A DNA stretch of 64,000 nucleotides from Liquidambar formosana (lineage: Eukaryota; Streptophyta; Magnoliopsida; Saxifragales; Altingiaceae): the NCBI GenBank assembly GCA_039720395.1, contig CM077828.1, forward strand, positions 24,160,717-24,224,716. Direction: 5' to 3'. A program made the translations under genes and the position numbers. A model generated the notes under the pieces. That model did no database searches and was not told the origin of the DNA. It saw only the letters and a list, made by a program, of their open reading frames with translations. This document shows positions 23,141-35,349 of this stretch, piece after piece (within the stretch, counting starts at the first letter, position 1; every line of letters begins with the position of its first letter).

Positions 23141-24359
23141 GAATCGGAAGATTGAAAAATGTCTGTTTTTGGGATGTCCTTTCTCGTACATATCTCGATG
23201 CACATCCCGATGTTGATCTTGGCCCATGTTGCCATGTTCATGCGGTGGGGAATCATCAAACGACGACGTTTCAACTTTAGGGAGATGACACCATCTTGCT
23301 GCCTTTCCTATGTATTTTTTTTGGGGGTCTGACCGTTTTGCTGTCATATTGTGTATTCTGTGTACTGTAATAAAGGAATACCAGGGGAAGGTTTTACCAA
23401 TAAGGAAGGGAGAGTGGGCTTAAAAGGGCTTTGCTCAAATTACCAAGATGCCATTGAAAGTAAGAATTGTTGCTCAGTAGGATTACATAGAAAGGTCTGC
23501 AATGCTCCTTTGAAGTGAAGTCTTTCCACCCTTTTTACTCCTAAACCAAACCCACAAGACAAACCCCTTTTGTTTGATTTTGCAATACATCAGATCTTTG
23601 TTCCAAATATGATCTCACACTTCTCTTTGGCTTTTGGGTATCCTCAACTAAGTTATTGCACGCAGTTTATGCATCTTACCCATATTCTGCATCTGAATTT
23701 TACTGCAAAGTCGAAAACCACACCATAACCGCAGACACAGCATTTCAAATAAACCAGGCAAGATGAGCATCATTAAGACATAGATTACCACAATATTTTG
23801 ACTGACAAAAGGAATGAAAGTTGAGCTTTTCTAGTAAACGGTTTTGGAGAAGAGAGCCGGATCAGAGAATTACGAATGAGGAAGTCCCATAGCAATCACC
23901 AAAAGCGAAAAAGATTAGAAAGATTGTTTCTGACCAAGGCCAGCATTTCAGATTCTTGATTGACCGCAAACCCAGGATCAGAATCAAACTAATATATATA
24001 TATATATATATATATTGATGATGTTTGAATCCATATAAACCTGCCAAAACTGCAGTCATCAAAGTATTTCATAACGACGGCAATGCAATTTGGTGGCAAA
24101 TTCTTCCTACTTGAATTAAAATCTACATCTTGCAAAAATGTAACATTTACAATAAATATACCCTGTGGGCAGAAACTAGACTAAGATGTTACCATCAAAT
24201 GAAAAATGAGAAGCGCATGAAACCAGGTCTCGTGTGAAGAGTAAAAGTATCCATCATTAGAACTATATCAAAGAATTACACTTGTACAAGAATGAAAGGA
24301 GACCTCGAATCAGCACCCCTCACATCATTAAACTAATCAACAGTCAGTTGTTCTATCAT
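23141..24359. other. intergenic between MADS promoter and LPLA 3' end
   Basis: Holds the LPLA 3'UTR on the minus strand (right part) and a (TA)n microsatellite at about 23992-24015. No gene is recognised, and the 69-codon ORF at 23138-23347 has no family resemblance. Confidence 0.45.
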
Positions 24360-27300
24360 TCACAATGACTGCAACAGAGAGTTTTTAAACTGAGATGCAG
24401 AAGCTGCTGCCTCCAATTCTTGGTTCGTCAATAACCTAGTGGAGGGTGCAAATTCTGATTTCGAGGGAGTTTCAATTGCTTCCGATGGAATGGATCTTAC
24501 CGAAAATTGGGATCCAACTGCTTTAATGGTTCCATCAATAAAAACTGATCTCGGCAAATAGTCCTTCATACGGCATATAAATTCCAAATGGCCCCTTGCC
24601 TAAACAGGAAGCAGATAGCATAACTATCATCAGAAGTGGCTCATTGGGTTTACACATAAGTATACAATAGTCGTGTTTCTATCACATATGAAACTTAAAG
24701 ATAGCATTTAGGCAGCCATTTGAAGATGGAAAATACACACACACACACACACACACACACTCTAAACTGAGACCACTGAATAGCACTCAAACCATCACCT
24801 TCAACCCTCTCAAAGGTCGAGATTGGTATGGCATAAAGCACCAATTCCATTGGACCAACATGAACCTAATTCCAAACCACCAAGACCCAAACCACCCAGT
24901 ATATATATATTGGTTGGAAGCCGCCAATTTTCAAAGTAAACCAACCCACTGCACCAGTTTTTTTAAGTTTAAACTGCCCATTTTAATATTTGATGATGAG
25001 CGCTATCTCAAATCCAACCCAAAAACGCATCTTTAAAAGAAACTTCTATAATCTTCTATGTGCAACTTCAGTTTGTCCTAAAAAATAAATGCAAGTTTTC
25101 CTCTTCAATTTTCCCCTCCTCTTTGTCTCCTAAAAGGGTTTTAGTGGCAGTGTGGCACCTATATGCAATAACTGACAACCCATTTCCTCGAAAACTTTGT
25201 AATAACTAACAACCTCACTAGTATTGCATTTTGCAGGCAGTTTGCAAGAGGAAATAACTTCAGAATGAGACAAATAAATATCAAACCTCTATTAGAAATA
25301 ATGAATATCAATGAATATACAATTCTAAATGTTGGGAAAAATAGAGTACCTGTGTTACAGGGACACTTCAACTTGGGTGAAGTAACCGTGTTGGACACGT
25401 ATGACATGGGGTGTCCAGGAAAAAAAAAAAAAAAAAAGGAAAAAAGTAACATATTCTTTTATTTTGCATGGACATTTCAATGTCAATGGAAGGTTCACAT
25501 GTTTAACATATAACATAACATATACATATCATTTTTCCTTCAGATATTGAAAAATAAAACTTTTTAGTTGTGTTCTTGTGTTCTAAGAATTGAAGGTTAG
25601 ATGAATCGGACACCTAGAGACACCCACACTCAACGCTCATAACCGAATCCATGTAACATAGTACTAGACATTCAATTACTAGCATTCTACCCATTGTTTT
25701 GACTCATCATGGTCTATCTACATTCTTTTGGAAATTTATAATTAGTAATTATTAATACAGCTATAGTTTGTATTCAAAGTACAAATTAGATGTTGACATA
25801 TAAACAATTTCAGTGGGAAATATAACAACTAGATAAAAGAAAATAGTTACAAAGATTATTAGCATACCGATCGATATTCGGGAGCCTTCATTGGAAGTTT
25901 CAAGTAAGCCATGTTCCTCACTTCATAGTCCCATAAAAAAGAAGTGTGGTGGATCCAACGGTTTTTGGTAATAGATTGAGCATTCCCACCAAACTTGCGG
26001 TTACCAAATACATAATCTAAAACCAGGTTGGAACAAGTATACTGTTAGAGTGTGCTTCAGTCCTCAATATGAATTTCTTATGTCAGATTGAGGCAGTTTA
26101 GAGAAAATGAAAACAAAAGTAAGGGTCATAGAGCAATCCATACAACAAACATTTTAAGTCATAAAACCAAACATGAACAAAAAATTCGACTACAAGTTGA
26201 CAAAAGTAAAATAGAGAACCATCATAAGCATGAGCAGTTATAGTTTGAGAATTTGCCGATCATAAAAAAACTGTTCCTTTCTAAATGCAATATCATTAGT
26301 TAGAAACTAAGAAGCACAGACACAGGACAGGGGACATGGGTACGACATGACACGGACACTCCGACACGGCAAATCCTAAAAAAACTAGGACACGACACGG
26401 CGGCGATACGGCAATAAATAAATATATATTTATTAATTATATATATATAATTCCATTATACACATCAAAAAAGTATTCAAATGCATGGAATTAAAAAGAC
26501 AATCATTAATCACAAAGACAACCAAGACATCAAAAAGCTTTAGAAAAAAGCTTCTATTCTTCCCTTTTAAGTTTATTTATTTATTTTTTTAAAACAAAAA
26601 AGACCTCTTCTTTTTTAAAATATAACATTATGTACCCCTTTTTTTTTTAAAAAAAATATTTACAAAATGGCCCCGCTGTGTCCCTGGAGTGTCCCTCGCG
26701 TGTCCTGGTATTGTCCCTCCCGTGTCGTGTCCTGACTGTGTCCGACCAAAAAGGAACAGTAAAATTGACTGGACACCTCTTTGGAGTGTCGGACACGTGT
26801 CGTAGGCGTGTCGGGCGAGTGTCCGTGTCGGACACGTGTCTGACATTGCATTTCCTCCAAAAATGGAGTGTCCATGCAACATAGGTTAGAAACAACACGG
26901 TAAGGGATTGTAGAACTGTTAATAAGCACAGATTAAATCATTACATACATTGACATTTAAAATGGTATATGGCATTATATGGTGAGGAAATAAAAAGAAG
27001 GTAAGGATAAATAAACACAAAACACAATAAAAATCTACTGGGAGCCTTTCCTTTTCTTTTCTCATCTCCTCTTTCTTTTGGTTTGAATTGTGAAAATTGA
27101 AAATGGAGTATTTCTAAGTGGAAACACAATAAAAATCTAATGGCAGCATTTCTTTTTCTTTTCTCATCTCCTCTTTTTCTTTTGGTTTGAATTGTGAAAA
27201 TTGAAAATGGAGTATTGCTAAGTGATGCAGAACCCACTACGTCACTAAGTGGACGAAAAATGACGCCACTAAGGGTTCATTCTAGTGCACGTGTTTTACA

Positions 27301-30300
27301 CGTAATCCGCCAGCTATGTGCTGACATCATTGTTGGGGATTGATTGCACAAACCAGAAACGCACATTCTCAATTCAGAATTCTGATCGATAATACCAACA
27401 CAGGTGATTTGACCTTCGAAAACCCCATAAGTGTATTGACAGAATTGCCTTTGATTACTTAAAACCCTAAACGAGGAGGTCTAACCAAAGAAATTTAAGC
27501 CAGAATCTCTATTAACCAGTACCTCATCACAATGAAAGAAAAAAATAAATTTCAAACTTGGGGAAAGAAGTATTACCAAGAATGTAATTCCAAATAACAA
27601 GTCTCAATAAGATATAAAGACAAAAAACTAAAAGAAAAAAGCAAGGAGCCAATTCTATAGGCTTCAAATCATGTACCATTCTCACGAAGGTTGAAATCAC
27701 CAATTCCCTGGAACACTTCGTTATACAATAGGCTGCTCCAAGACATGATAGGTCGAGGATATGGTTGTAATCCAGGAACAGCATCCTTGTTGCATATTAA
27801 AGTGACAAATATTGTCCCACTATCAACAATAACTGTACCGCCCCCAGTAAACCTTCTGACGACAGGAACCTGATCTCGTAACACTGGTTCAAGTTCAAGA
27901 AGTTCAGCAGCTTTCCTATGCAGAAGGTGCAATTAACCCAAATTAATTTTCTAATATCCATCATACACAAATGGACCACAACACAAAAGAATGAGTATGG
28001 TCAGAAACTCTGTGAGTGCACTCATATTTTGGCCAAGTCATGTCCTAAAGGAGTCCTATCAAGTTGAAAAAATAGCTCAATTCCTCATCTATTTCAGTGG
28101 CACAGGCAATTTGAATGCAACGTGAACAAGAGATGGTATTTGATAATTGAGGAGTAATACAATAACATCATTTCCACATGATTAATTTTTTTCTAGTTCC
28201 ACATTATTTAAATACATTAAAGCTAAAAATTATTGGAGTCACTAAGGCAACTCACCTATCCAGTTTTTAAAGCTTATAAAACTGAGCCCAGCTCAAGACA
28301 TCCCCAAACATGTTGAAGAGAAATCGCTATGGAGCATTTTGACATACTGTGGAAATTAAATCAGTCCACTATGTTTTGATGAGCATTTAAAATGGGTCCA
28401 TTGTGTTTTTTGGTAGCATTTGAATGAATCTACTTGCTTTTATGAATACAAATCATAATATGGGCCTTTCTTTTTTATTTTTACCAAGACATAATATGCA
28501 CATTATAGGATATCATGGTATGCTTTCCTTTGTATCTTGTTGTTACCATTTGTGGCGATGGCTCCATTAGTCCATTGTCATTAATGGCTCCATTCCAAAG
28601 AGCGAATTCTGCCTTCACATGAAAATATAATGGGCTGATTCAATTTCCATGGGTGCTTCCTTGATTGAGCTAATGCCAGCATCAACTTAGTGTGCATTAC
28701 AGTGATCATATCGTTGGTAAAGGAGGTAAACCAATACAAGCCATGGTCCATTTTTCACTCAAGTGATAAGACCAGCAAGCTATGACGTATTCATTTAAAT
28801 TTCAAGAAACAAAAAAAATTTTTATAGGAAAACAGAAGAACTAATTTACCCTGAAATCCCCATGACAACAGTAGAAGCATTTGTTCCATCATTTATGATG
28901 CACCAATTATCTGACGAGGTACGAAGCAGCTTCTCCTCCAAATGTAGTTGCTGCAGAATGGGCGCTCCTTTCAATCTGACGAGATTCATCAATGGAAGCA
29001 CAATGTTTCTGGTTTGAGGTATAGCCATTGGGAACCAAAATTTGATCACTCCACTCACTTCCTATTTTCTGGAATAGTGAAAATTAACTTGTCATCAACT
29101 GTTATGGATCACCCACATTGTGCAACCAAGGGGCACCAAAATGATTTATATTGATTCCGTTGCCTCTAAAAATTCAGACTTTATTGTGCTAGATATCTTC
29201 TTCTACAAGAATTTTTTTTTGAAAAAAAAAAGCACAAAACACAAAACAATCAGAATTAAGAGGTCAATTACCATGCAAAAATTAAACGATCCAACTTGAA
29301 GAAACTTACATGAATGTAGGGATCTAACAACTAATTTGAAATCTTAAAATCGTCTTTCGAGTAATTAAACTACCACAGGAATATCAAGCACTGCTGGTTT
29401 TCCCACATTTGTATGGGGGTGTAATAGAGTTAGAGGTATAACTGTACAAGCATGGATTTTCATGCATATTCTTGTTGTTTATTCTCTTCCATGCATTGGG
29501 CTCCATTTCAATAATGTATATTAAGTAAATTGCCAGTAGTCCACGTATAAGAATTTCACTAATGAAGAATGGTCCTCTATCAGCTAGTCCTGGTCCTTCT
29601 ACCAGATGCTGGATAATGTGATTATATCAGTTTAAATACCAAATGGGTATAGCCATATAGGTTGCACTAGGCGTTTAAAGCATCATCTAATACAATTGCT
29701 CATCCTGACCACAGAATTCACAACCTTTCATCTTGTCAATGAAATTTTTTAAGAACCATTGCAAAATCACCTATCGTCACCACATTCCCATTCCTTTGAG
29801 GCATTTCTCTCGGAACCAATCTTTTTCCTATGCAAATGGCACTTACACCTATTCTTTGAAATGTGAAGATTGCAAATAAAAATTTCCATGTATTTGGGTT
29901 TCAAAACTTCAAACTTTTCCTTTGATAATTTTTAGGTGTTTCACATAAGTATCCAGACATAATCCAATGAATATGACATGCCTTAGTTTTAAGCATGCAA
30001 TCCCTAAAATTAGTTATAAATCAAATGCTAAAATCACCCAAATGGTTTTCTTCATTTTTTGATTTTTTCAAAACTGAAAATTTTGCCTTTCAAAGTGAAC
30101 GAACAAACTTAGAGTAAAAAGTTCAACATATGGGCAATCACCATAAAAATTATCATAGGCTTATGATATTTTCACAACAATTCCTTAGTTTTCCCGTTAG
30201 CCCAATACATGAATACATCAACACATCAAATATAACTTAGCAGCACCTCAACCGAACCCCCCCCCCCCCCCCCAAAAAAAATTTTGAAAATAAATCAAAA

Positions 30301-30457
30301 TAAAAAGTAGAATAGATCAAGAGAAGCCATTTCAAAAAATGACAAGAGTAAAATACTCAGATACATATACACATACATGTAAGGCTTAAAATAGTACCTT
30401 TCAAATAGGTCTTCTGTTGCTAGAGCTGAGGGACGAACGAAAGGCATTGGTGGAACC

Positions 30458-30459
<2 letters not shown>
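24360..30459 (-). CDS. LPLA: lipoate-protein ligase (LplA-like), 282 aa
   Basis: Member of the biotin/lipoate A/B ligase family; the Arabidopsis homologue (At3g29010 as I recall) lipoylates mitochondrial dehydrogenase E2 subunits. Minus-strand exons: 30459-30398, 29008-28850, 27915-27677, 26016-25868 and 24599-24360. All are GT-AG and phase-consistent, giving 282 residues. Exon 2 encodes NIVLPLMNLVRL and the substrate-loop start. Exon 3 carries VVRRFTGGGTVIVD, the RRxxGGGxVxxD signature. Exon 4 carries FGNRKFGGNAQSI, whose Lys corresponds to the lysine that contacts lipoyl-AMP. Exon 5 contains EFICRMKDYLPRS and the C-terminus. The N-terminus (MVPPMPFVRPSALATEDLFER) has two arginines and no acidic residues in its first 15 positions but is very short for a presequence. 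A CU microsatellite directly abuts the ATG. Confidence 0.93.
24736..24760. repeat. (AC)n microsatellite in LPLA intron 4
   Basis: About 12 AC units within the intron between LPLA exons 4 and 5. Confidence 0.9.
26308..26884. mobile_element. Mutator-like MITE, copy 1, with 9-bp target-site duplication
   Basis: Starts TAAGAAGCACAGACACAGG and ends GTGTCCATGCAACATAG, imperfect inverted ends. It is flanked by the perfect 9-bp repeat GTTAGAAAC at 26299-26307 and 26885-26893; nine bases is the Mutator-class signature. Both arms consist of degenerate ACACGACACGG / GTGTCGGACACGTGTC units around an AT-rich centre. It is homologous to 58778-59245. It sits in LPLA intron 3. ORFs inside it (for example SDTCPT-containing frames) are by-products of the repeats. 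Confidence 0.85.
27021..27225. repeat. tandem duplication, 102-bp unit, in LPLA intron 3
   Basis: Unit 1 (27021-27122) and unit 2 (27123 to about 27225) both read AACACAATAAAAATCTA, then TTTTCTTTTCTCATCTCCTC, GGTTTGAATTGTGAAAATTG and GGAGTATT, with few differences, so this is a recent local duplication. Confidence 0.85.

Positions 30460-30491
<32 letters not shown>
30460..30491 (-). repeat. (CT)n microsatellite immediately before the LPLA start codon
   Basis: The plus strand reads CATG followed by (AG)n. In the LPLA mRNA this is a CU tract of about 30 nt ending directly at the AUG, with no spacer. Upstream a second simple repeat, GCACTC, occupies 30526-30560. Confidence 0.85.
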
Positions 30492-30494
<3 letters not shown>

Positions 30495-32238
30495 CAGGAG
30501 TGGCGACTAGCCGACTATTGAGAAGATGCGAGTGCGAGTGCGAGCGCGAGTGCGAGTGGTGGTTTCAGGTTTGGTTTATTCTCTTGCGGGTTTGGTTTCC
30601 TTCGAAACCATATGGGAAACGGTGTCGTTATGTGAAAGTTGAAGACAGTTTCCTTTTGAGTAGAAAACGGTGCGTCGGGGGAAAACCCATATTGCAATCA
30701 ATGATGACCCAAAAGAGTTTCCATATTGCTTTTCAATTGGGGACTTCTCCATCTTCATGGTGTGCTCTTCGTGGTTAAGCAAAGGTCGTGCTGAAGGTGG
30801 AGCTGTATAGAACACTGAAATGGTAACAGGTTCTTGGGTTGTGCTTAGATTTTGTGATCAGGAAATCTTGTGTTCAATATGAGTGTTGATGCCTGAAAGT
30901 TTTAGCTTTAGAGTCCCTTTTATCACCTTTTTAAAGGGTAACTGTGGTTTATGTTACTGGATTCCTGGCCTCCTGGGTAATATGTTTTACTTCTGTTAGT
31001 GGTCCTGCTCCCATATTAGGCAAATGTTCGATGTTTGGCCTCTGAGAGGATCAATAAATGAAAAATAATTTTTTTTTCAAACAATGGGTTCAAGTTATTT
31101 TCAATTATATATATAATAGTGCCTATGGATAACATTCACAATATATGAGTGTTGTTAACCTTGAAAACATGATATTGTGAGTGTCATACTTCTGGTGTGC
31201 ATATGCTTGGAAAAATGGTATAATCTTGTCAATTCAGCATGCTATGAATCCTTTCAGTTAGGACCAGCATTCCATATATGAGTTGGCCACTTGGCTTATG
31301 GCAGGTCTAAACCAATTTTAAATTTCTTGTGTGATGAGACATGAGAGGATCTTTCTTGATTGTACATATACAACTTTAGTTTTCTGTATGAAATGTTATT
31401 GGTGGCTTTTTGTTGGCTCCTTGAATCAGTTACACTATGAACCCTTGGCTAAATAGGGCTATGCTTCCAACACGAATAAGATTATATTTTGTACCACTAG
31501 TTTAAAGAAAGGGTAATCTAGGACATGTCTCAGAGAATCCAAAAACAGAAATTGCAACCCTTAGACAGAGCTGAATGGTAACAAACACAATTTTAGTCAC
31601 TGACCCTGTCTAGGATGGTTTTGATTCTTGGAATTGCAACTATGGTTTCAATAATTTTAATCTGCTTAAAATCTTACAATCCTGTTTGCTACTTGCATTT
31701 TTCAAATCATGCTTGGAATATCTAATAAAAGAATTTGTGGGTTCAATATATTTTTTTTCTGAATAAGAATTGTTCACTATCAAGTTCCTTTCTGTCCCTT
31801 TCTCAAATGTTAACAGTGATTGGACTATTTGGGCCCCAAAAGATTGAAATTTCTTTAACTATTCATTTCATTTTTTAAGTTAAATTCTACATTATAGCTT
31901 ATTCAAAATGTGATTGTGTAAATGTGCCTTTCCAGGTGGCTGGGTTTGGGATAAGATTTAGAGTATAATTTTTCATACTTGTATCTATAATATAATAATT
32001 ATAATTATAATTATATTATAACACCTATAAAAGTATGTATCTCAGAAAAACTTTTGATTGACCATTATGCCCTTATTTTAAATTTTAAATACTTATTTGC
32101 CCCATATATTTAAACAATTAAGAATGTTTATTTTCCAGCAAAAAAGAAGGGGAAAAACATAAAAGAGAAGGAAAGATAATGATGTCTACTTCATGAATTC
32201 TACACAACCTCCACTACTATGCATGTCTCATATCCAAC
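30492..32238. other. intergenic, LPLA upstream region
   Basis: Contains the LPLA promoter on the minus strand and otherwise AT-rich sequence. No gene or clear repeat beyond a TATAATAATTATAATTATA tract near 31995. Confidence 0.45.
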
Positions 32239-32569
32239 CAAGGGCGGAGCCAAGATTTATCTTCAAGGGAGGCACTGTGCTATGATTCTATGAAGTGGGA
32301 ACTGAAAACTAAAAGCCCTAGAAAGCAATTTTTTAAAAAATAACTTTTTAGTTATCATTTTTCAATTTAATACCAAAAAAAGGATTTTTTTTTGTCAACT
32401 TATTACAAATTGACTGTAAATATACTTTAAAATGACTACTATCTTCCTCTTTTTGGCATTATATTGAGAAATAGTTATCAAATGGTAATATCTCTCCCAA
32501 AAAAAAAAAAAATTGGTTGAGGCAGGGGGGGCACGTGCCCCCCAAGGCCTCCCCCTAGCTCCGCCCATG
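32239..32569. mobile_element. hAT-type MITE, copy B, with 8-bp target-site duplication
   Basis: Starts CAAGGGCGGAGCC and ends AGCTCCGCCCATG, near-perfect inverted ends. It is bounded by TATCCAAC at 32231-32238 and 32570-32577, an exact 8-bp duplication. It is the same family as 9729-10066 but inverted. Non-coding, 331 bp. Confidence 0.88.
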
Positions 32570-32577
32570 TATCCAAC

Positions 32578-34746
32578 TTCCTATTCCTACCATGACTTCT
32601 AGTCATGGAAGGAGTTTGACCTATTGTGTTGAGTGTTCACTCTAATGGCCTAAATGAGGTACATATTAAGAACATTATATATGTACTTGTCTCTAAAACG
32701 AGTTTTATATTTTTAAAAAAAAGTAACAAATAACTAGATTTCCATGTTCTAAAACTCAACTTATAGCTCATTGTATGTTTAATACATTGGAATTTAAGCA
32801 CTTTTCCATGATCATTGGGTTAGAAGTATCAATAGACCTAGAACTCTTGATTCACTAAAATGCGCTATAATATTGTAAGAGGACATGAATAGATAACAAT
32901 ACTTTAGGATAGTGTCAAACATTTCAACAGGGACAAGGGTGGAATGTTATGGTCTTAAAATAAAAGTATGAATAGACCTAATATCTTTTAAGCATGAACC
33001 ACATCATTTTTAATTCTTCTTCTAAAGCTTATCCATTTTGAAATTTGCTGACTAGCTCTGAAGCTTATCCATTTTGAACTTCGTTGACTATGATTTAATG
33101 AGTTGATGTTTCTTGATTGTAGATAGAGCTGGAATTTTCCTCTTGAAATGTTTTAGTGCTGATGCACTTCTACCTCTGTCACAGATATCAAAAGCTTGAT
33201 CACTCTAATCATCCAATCTTGTGAACCAGGGTTTTCTTTATTTGAAAGCATATTACTGCTAACAACAAGATACATAGATTCTTGGGAAAAAGGAAAAGGA
33301 AGACCATGTCTGTTCGATCATGAACATAGATTGTTTTGAACTTTGCTAATTAGTTAACCTACGTTTTGGACCAAAACAAAGTTGTTCAATTCAGCATTGT
33401 TTTTGTGTTTTATGCCGTAGCTTGTCAACTATTTGTTTGAACTCCCATAGAAATGGTGGGTTATCTCCGTAGAAATTATTAGGAGAGTGGCTAACTTCTA
33501 TTATGCTTTATTTTGTTGCCAAGCAGATATAGGAAAAGAAATGAGCCCATAGGAACTGTTCTAAGATTTGGGGTTTTCTTCTCTCTCATTTCCTCGGACT
33601 TCTCAGCCATCAATCAGAGCATTTTAGGAATGCTTTAGAGAATCCTATCTTTTGTAACAATGAGGCAAACACCATGTTATCTGGAGGTTTAGGTAAAAAT
33701 AAATGTCTCCTATGATAGTGGAGTACATAGAATTCAAACAGGATATTCTGCAGTCATAATTGGCATGATCCTTGTATTATCCCTCATTGAGAACTCTGGA
33801 CATTACTGAGGAGTTGAGGTTTCTGCTGGGATGCTACTAATTTTCTTTCTTGGGTGTAACATGGGCACATGGCATCAGAGATCCATTGTAACAATACAAG
33901 GACTTGAACTTGGAAGCTTCCCTCACATAGGGGAAGAAATGCCACTAGGCCACAATGCCCTCGGAAAACTTGGTTTTGTAACTATCAATTATTTATTTAG
34001 GGAAGGAAACAGGTTTGAGAAAGATTTAGCTTATTATAGCCACAGGATAGACAACACCCACATACGGCATGGTAGATTAATCAGGTTATCGTGGAAGATA
34101 CTTAAGGAACTTCCAGATTTATCATTGTTTGTCTTGTTTAATGCTTAGTTTCATGGGTTGGTTTTTTTTACTTTCCCAAAGTTTTCTTAGAGGAGTGAAC
34201 TGTCACCAAATGTTGCATAATTAGGAAAGTTCTTGTGCTAATTTTTGCATTACCTTTGTACCTGTTGCAGTGGTTTTTCTGTTTCCTTAAAAGCTTATTA
34301 TATATTCATGGCAAGGAACCTGGACAATTATAAGTACATTTGACAACCATAATTGTTGGTGAAAAATTTCAGTTATCTTCAGGATGATGGCTATCACCAG
34401 CCTTGTAACTTGGGTGGTATTTCTCCTCCTTTGCAAGGGAAGGGAAGGGGTTTGACCCCGGGAACTCTCAAAACAAAAGGCTAGCATGATGTGCTTGCCT
34501 AGTCCCCCCCCCCAAAAAAAAAAAACAAAAAAAGAAAAAAAAGAGGGAAAGAAAAGGAAAAACAAAAAAAAAAAAAGAAGAGGATGGTGGCTTCAAGTGA
34601 TGGGAGCCATCTACACCAGCACAACTTACACATTGGACTATCTTGCATCTTTTGTGGTGCCAGGGCATAAGCAGCAGCCCACATTATTTATTTGGGGTGT
34701 GAGATGCCATGAGCCTCCAATGTCCAAAGAAGAGCTTGGCTATATT
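32578..34746. other. intergenic, no gene seen
   Basis: A 105-codon ORF at 33831-34148 has no recognised domain. Its MGTWHQRSIVTIQGLELGS stretch looks non-genic. A lysine-rich ORF at 34486-34890 is translation of A-rich simple sequence. Confidence 0.45.
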
Positions 34747-35349
34747 TTAGCACAAACTGTTCTCCACAAGTCTAACAAATTCATTAAAATCTATCTTTCC
34801 ATCTCCGTTGTCATCAAAGACCCTAATCATCCTTTCACATTCGACATCCGAAACTACCATAAAACCCAATGTACAAATGACTTTCTTTAACTCCTTTGCA
34901 TCAATGAACCCATCACTATTCTCATCAAATATTTCAAAAGCTTCTTTCACTTCCTCCAAGCTTGGCTCTTCCTCCTCGAACAAGTTGGCAACCTCATTCG
35001 AGCCCAGTCTCTCTTGAAGTTTATCTCCGTTCGGATCACAAGAAATTCCCAGCTTCTCCATTACCATTTCCACTTCTCCTCTCTGTAGCTCTCCATCATC
35101 TACATTTTCATCAGTGCAAAGTTTCTGGTTGGAAACCTCAGCACACGGGTTCTTCACTACGGCGCAAACCTTCCATATGCAGTAAAGAAAGACAACAAAG
35201 GCTTGGAGTAAGTAGCCAACACATGAAGAGAATTGTTGTAGTGTAATCTCCCAGTGGAGAATTATACCAAGGGAGGCAATACCAACGAGTGACACAATGC
35301 TAGATGGTGTGTTTTCCATTGGCCTCTCCATTGTGAGATTGGAGTGCAT
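34747..35349 (-). CDS. calmodulin-like calcium-binding protein, CML45/46/47 type, 200 aa
   Basis: Putative Ca2+ sensor. It is a single exon. The C-terminal half holds two canonical EF-hand loops: residues 142-153 (D-x-N-x-D-G-F-I-D-x-x-E) and 179-190 (D-x-N-x-D-G-K-I-D-x-x-E), with ligands at positions 1, 3, 5, 9 and 12. The N-terminal half has two hydrophobic segments, about residues 18-34 and 45-66, then an acidic linker, so membrane association is possible. Overall layout and the EVKEAFEIFD / ERMIRVFDDNGDGKID motifs fit the Arabidopsis CML45, CML46 and CML47 group. The start could be Met1 (ATG 35349-35347) or Met7. It lies between LPLA and the HNH gene, matching the Arabidopsis neighbourhoods of CML45 and CML47. 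Confidence 0.9.
   Translation of the reverse strand: MHSNLTMERPMENTPSSIVSLVGIASLGIILHWEITLQQFSSCVGYLLQAFVVFLYCIWKVCAVVKNPCAEVSNQKLCTDENVDDGELQRGEVEMVMEKLGISCDPNGDKLQERLGSNEVANLFEEEEPSLEEVKEAFEIFDENSDGFIDAKELKKVICTLGFMVVSDVECERMIRVFDDNGDGKIDFNEFVRLVENSLC

Noticed and set aside
26628..26929. Overlapping ORFs with repeated SDTCPT/RHVSDT peptides
   Set aside because: They are translations of the GTGTCGGACACG repeats inside a Mutator-like MITE with clear borders; all frames are open for the same reason.
33831..34148. 105-codon ORF with YLFREGNRFEKDLAYYSHR
   Set aside because: Slight resemblance to the RNase H end of plant LINEs (REGN motif), but no flanking reverse transcriptase, poly-A tail or duplication was found.
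34486..34890. 134-codon ORF, plus strand, lysine-rich start
   Set aside because: It opens in an A/AG simple-sequence tract and its 3' part is antisense to the EF-hand gene.
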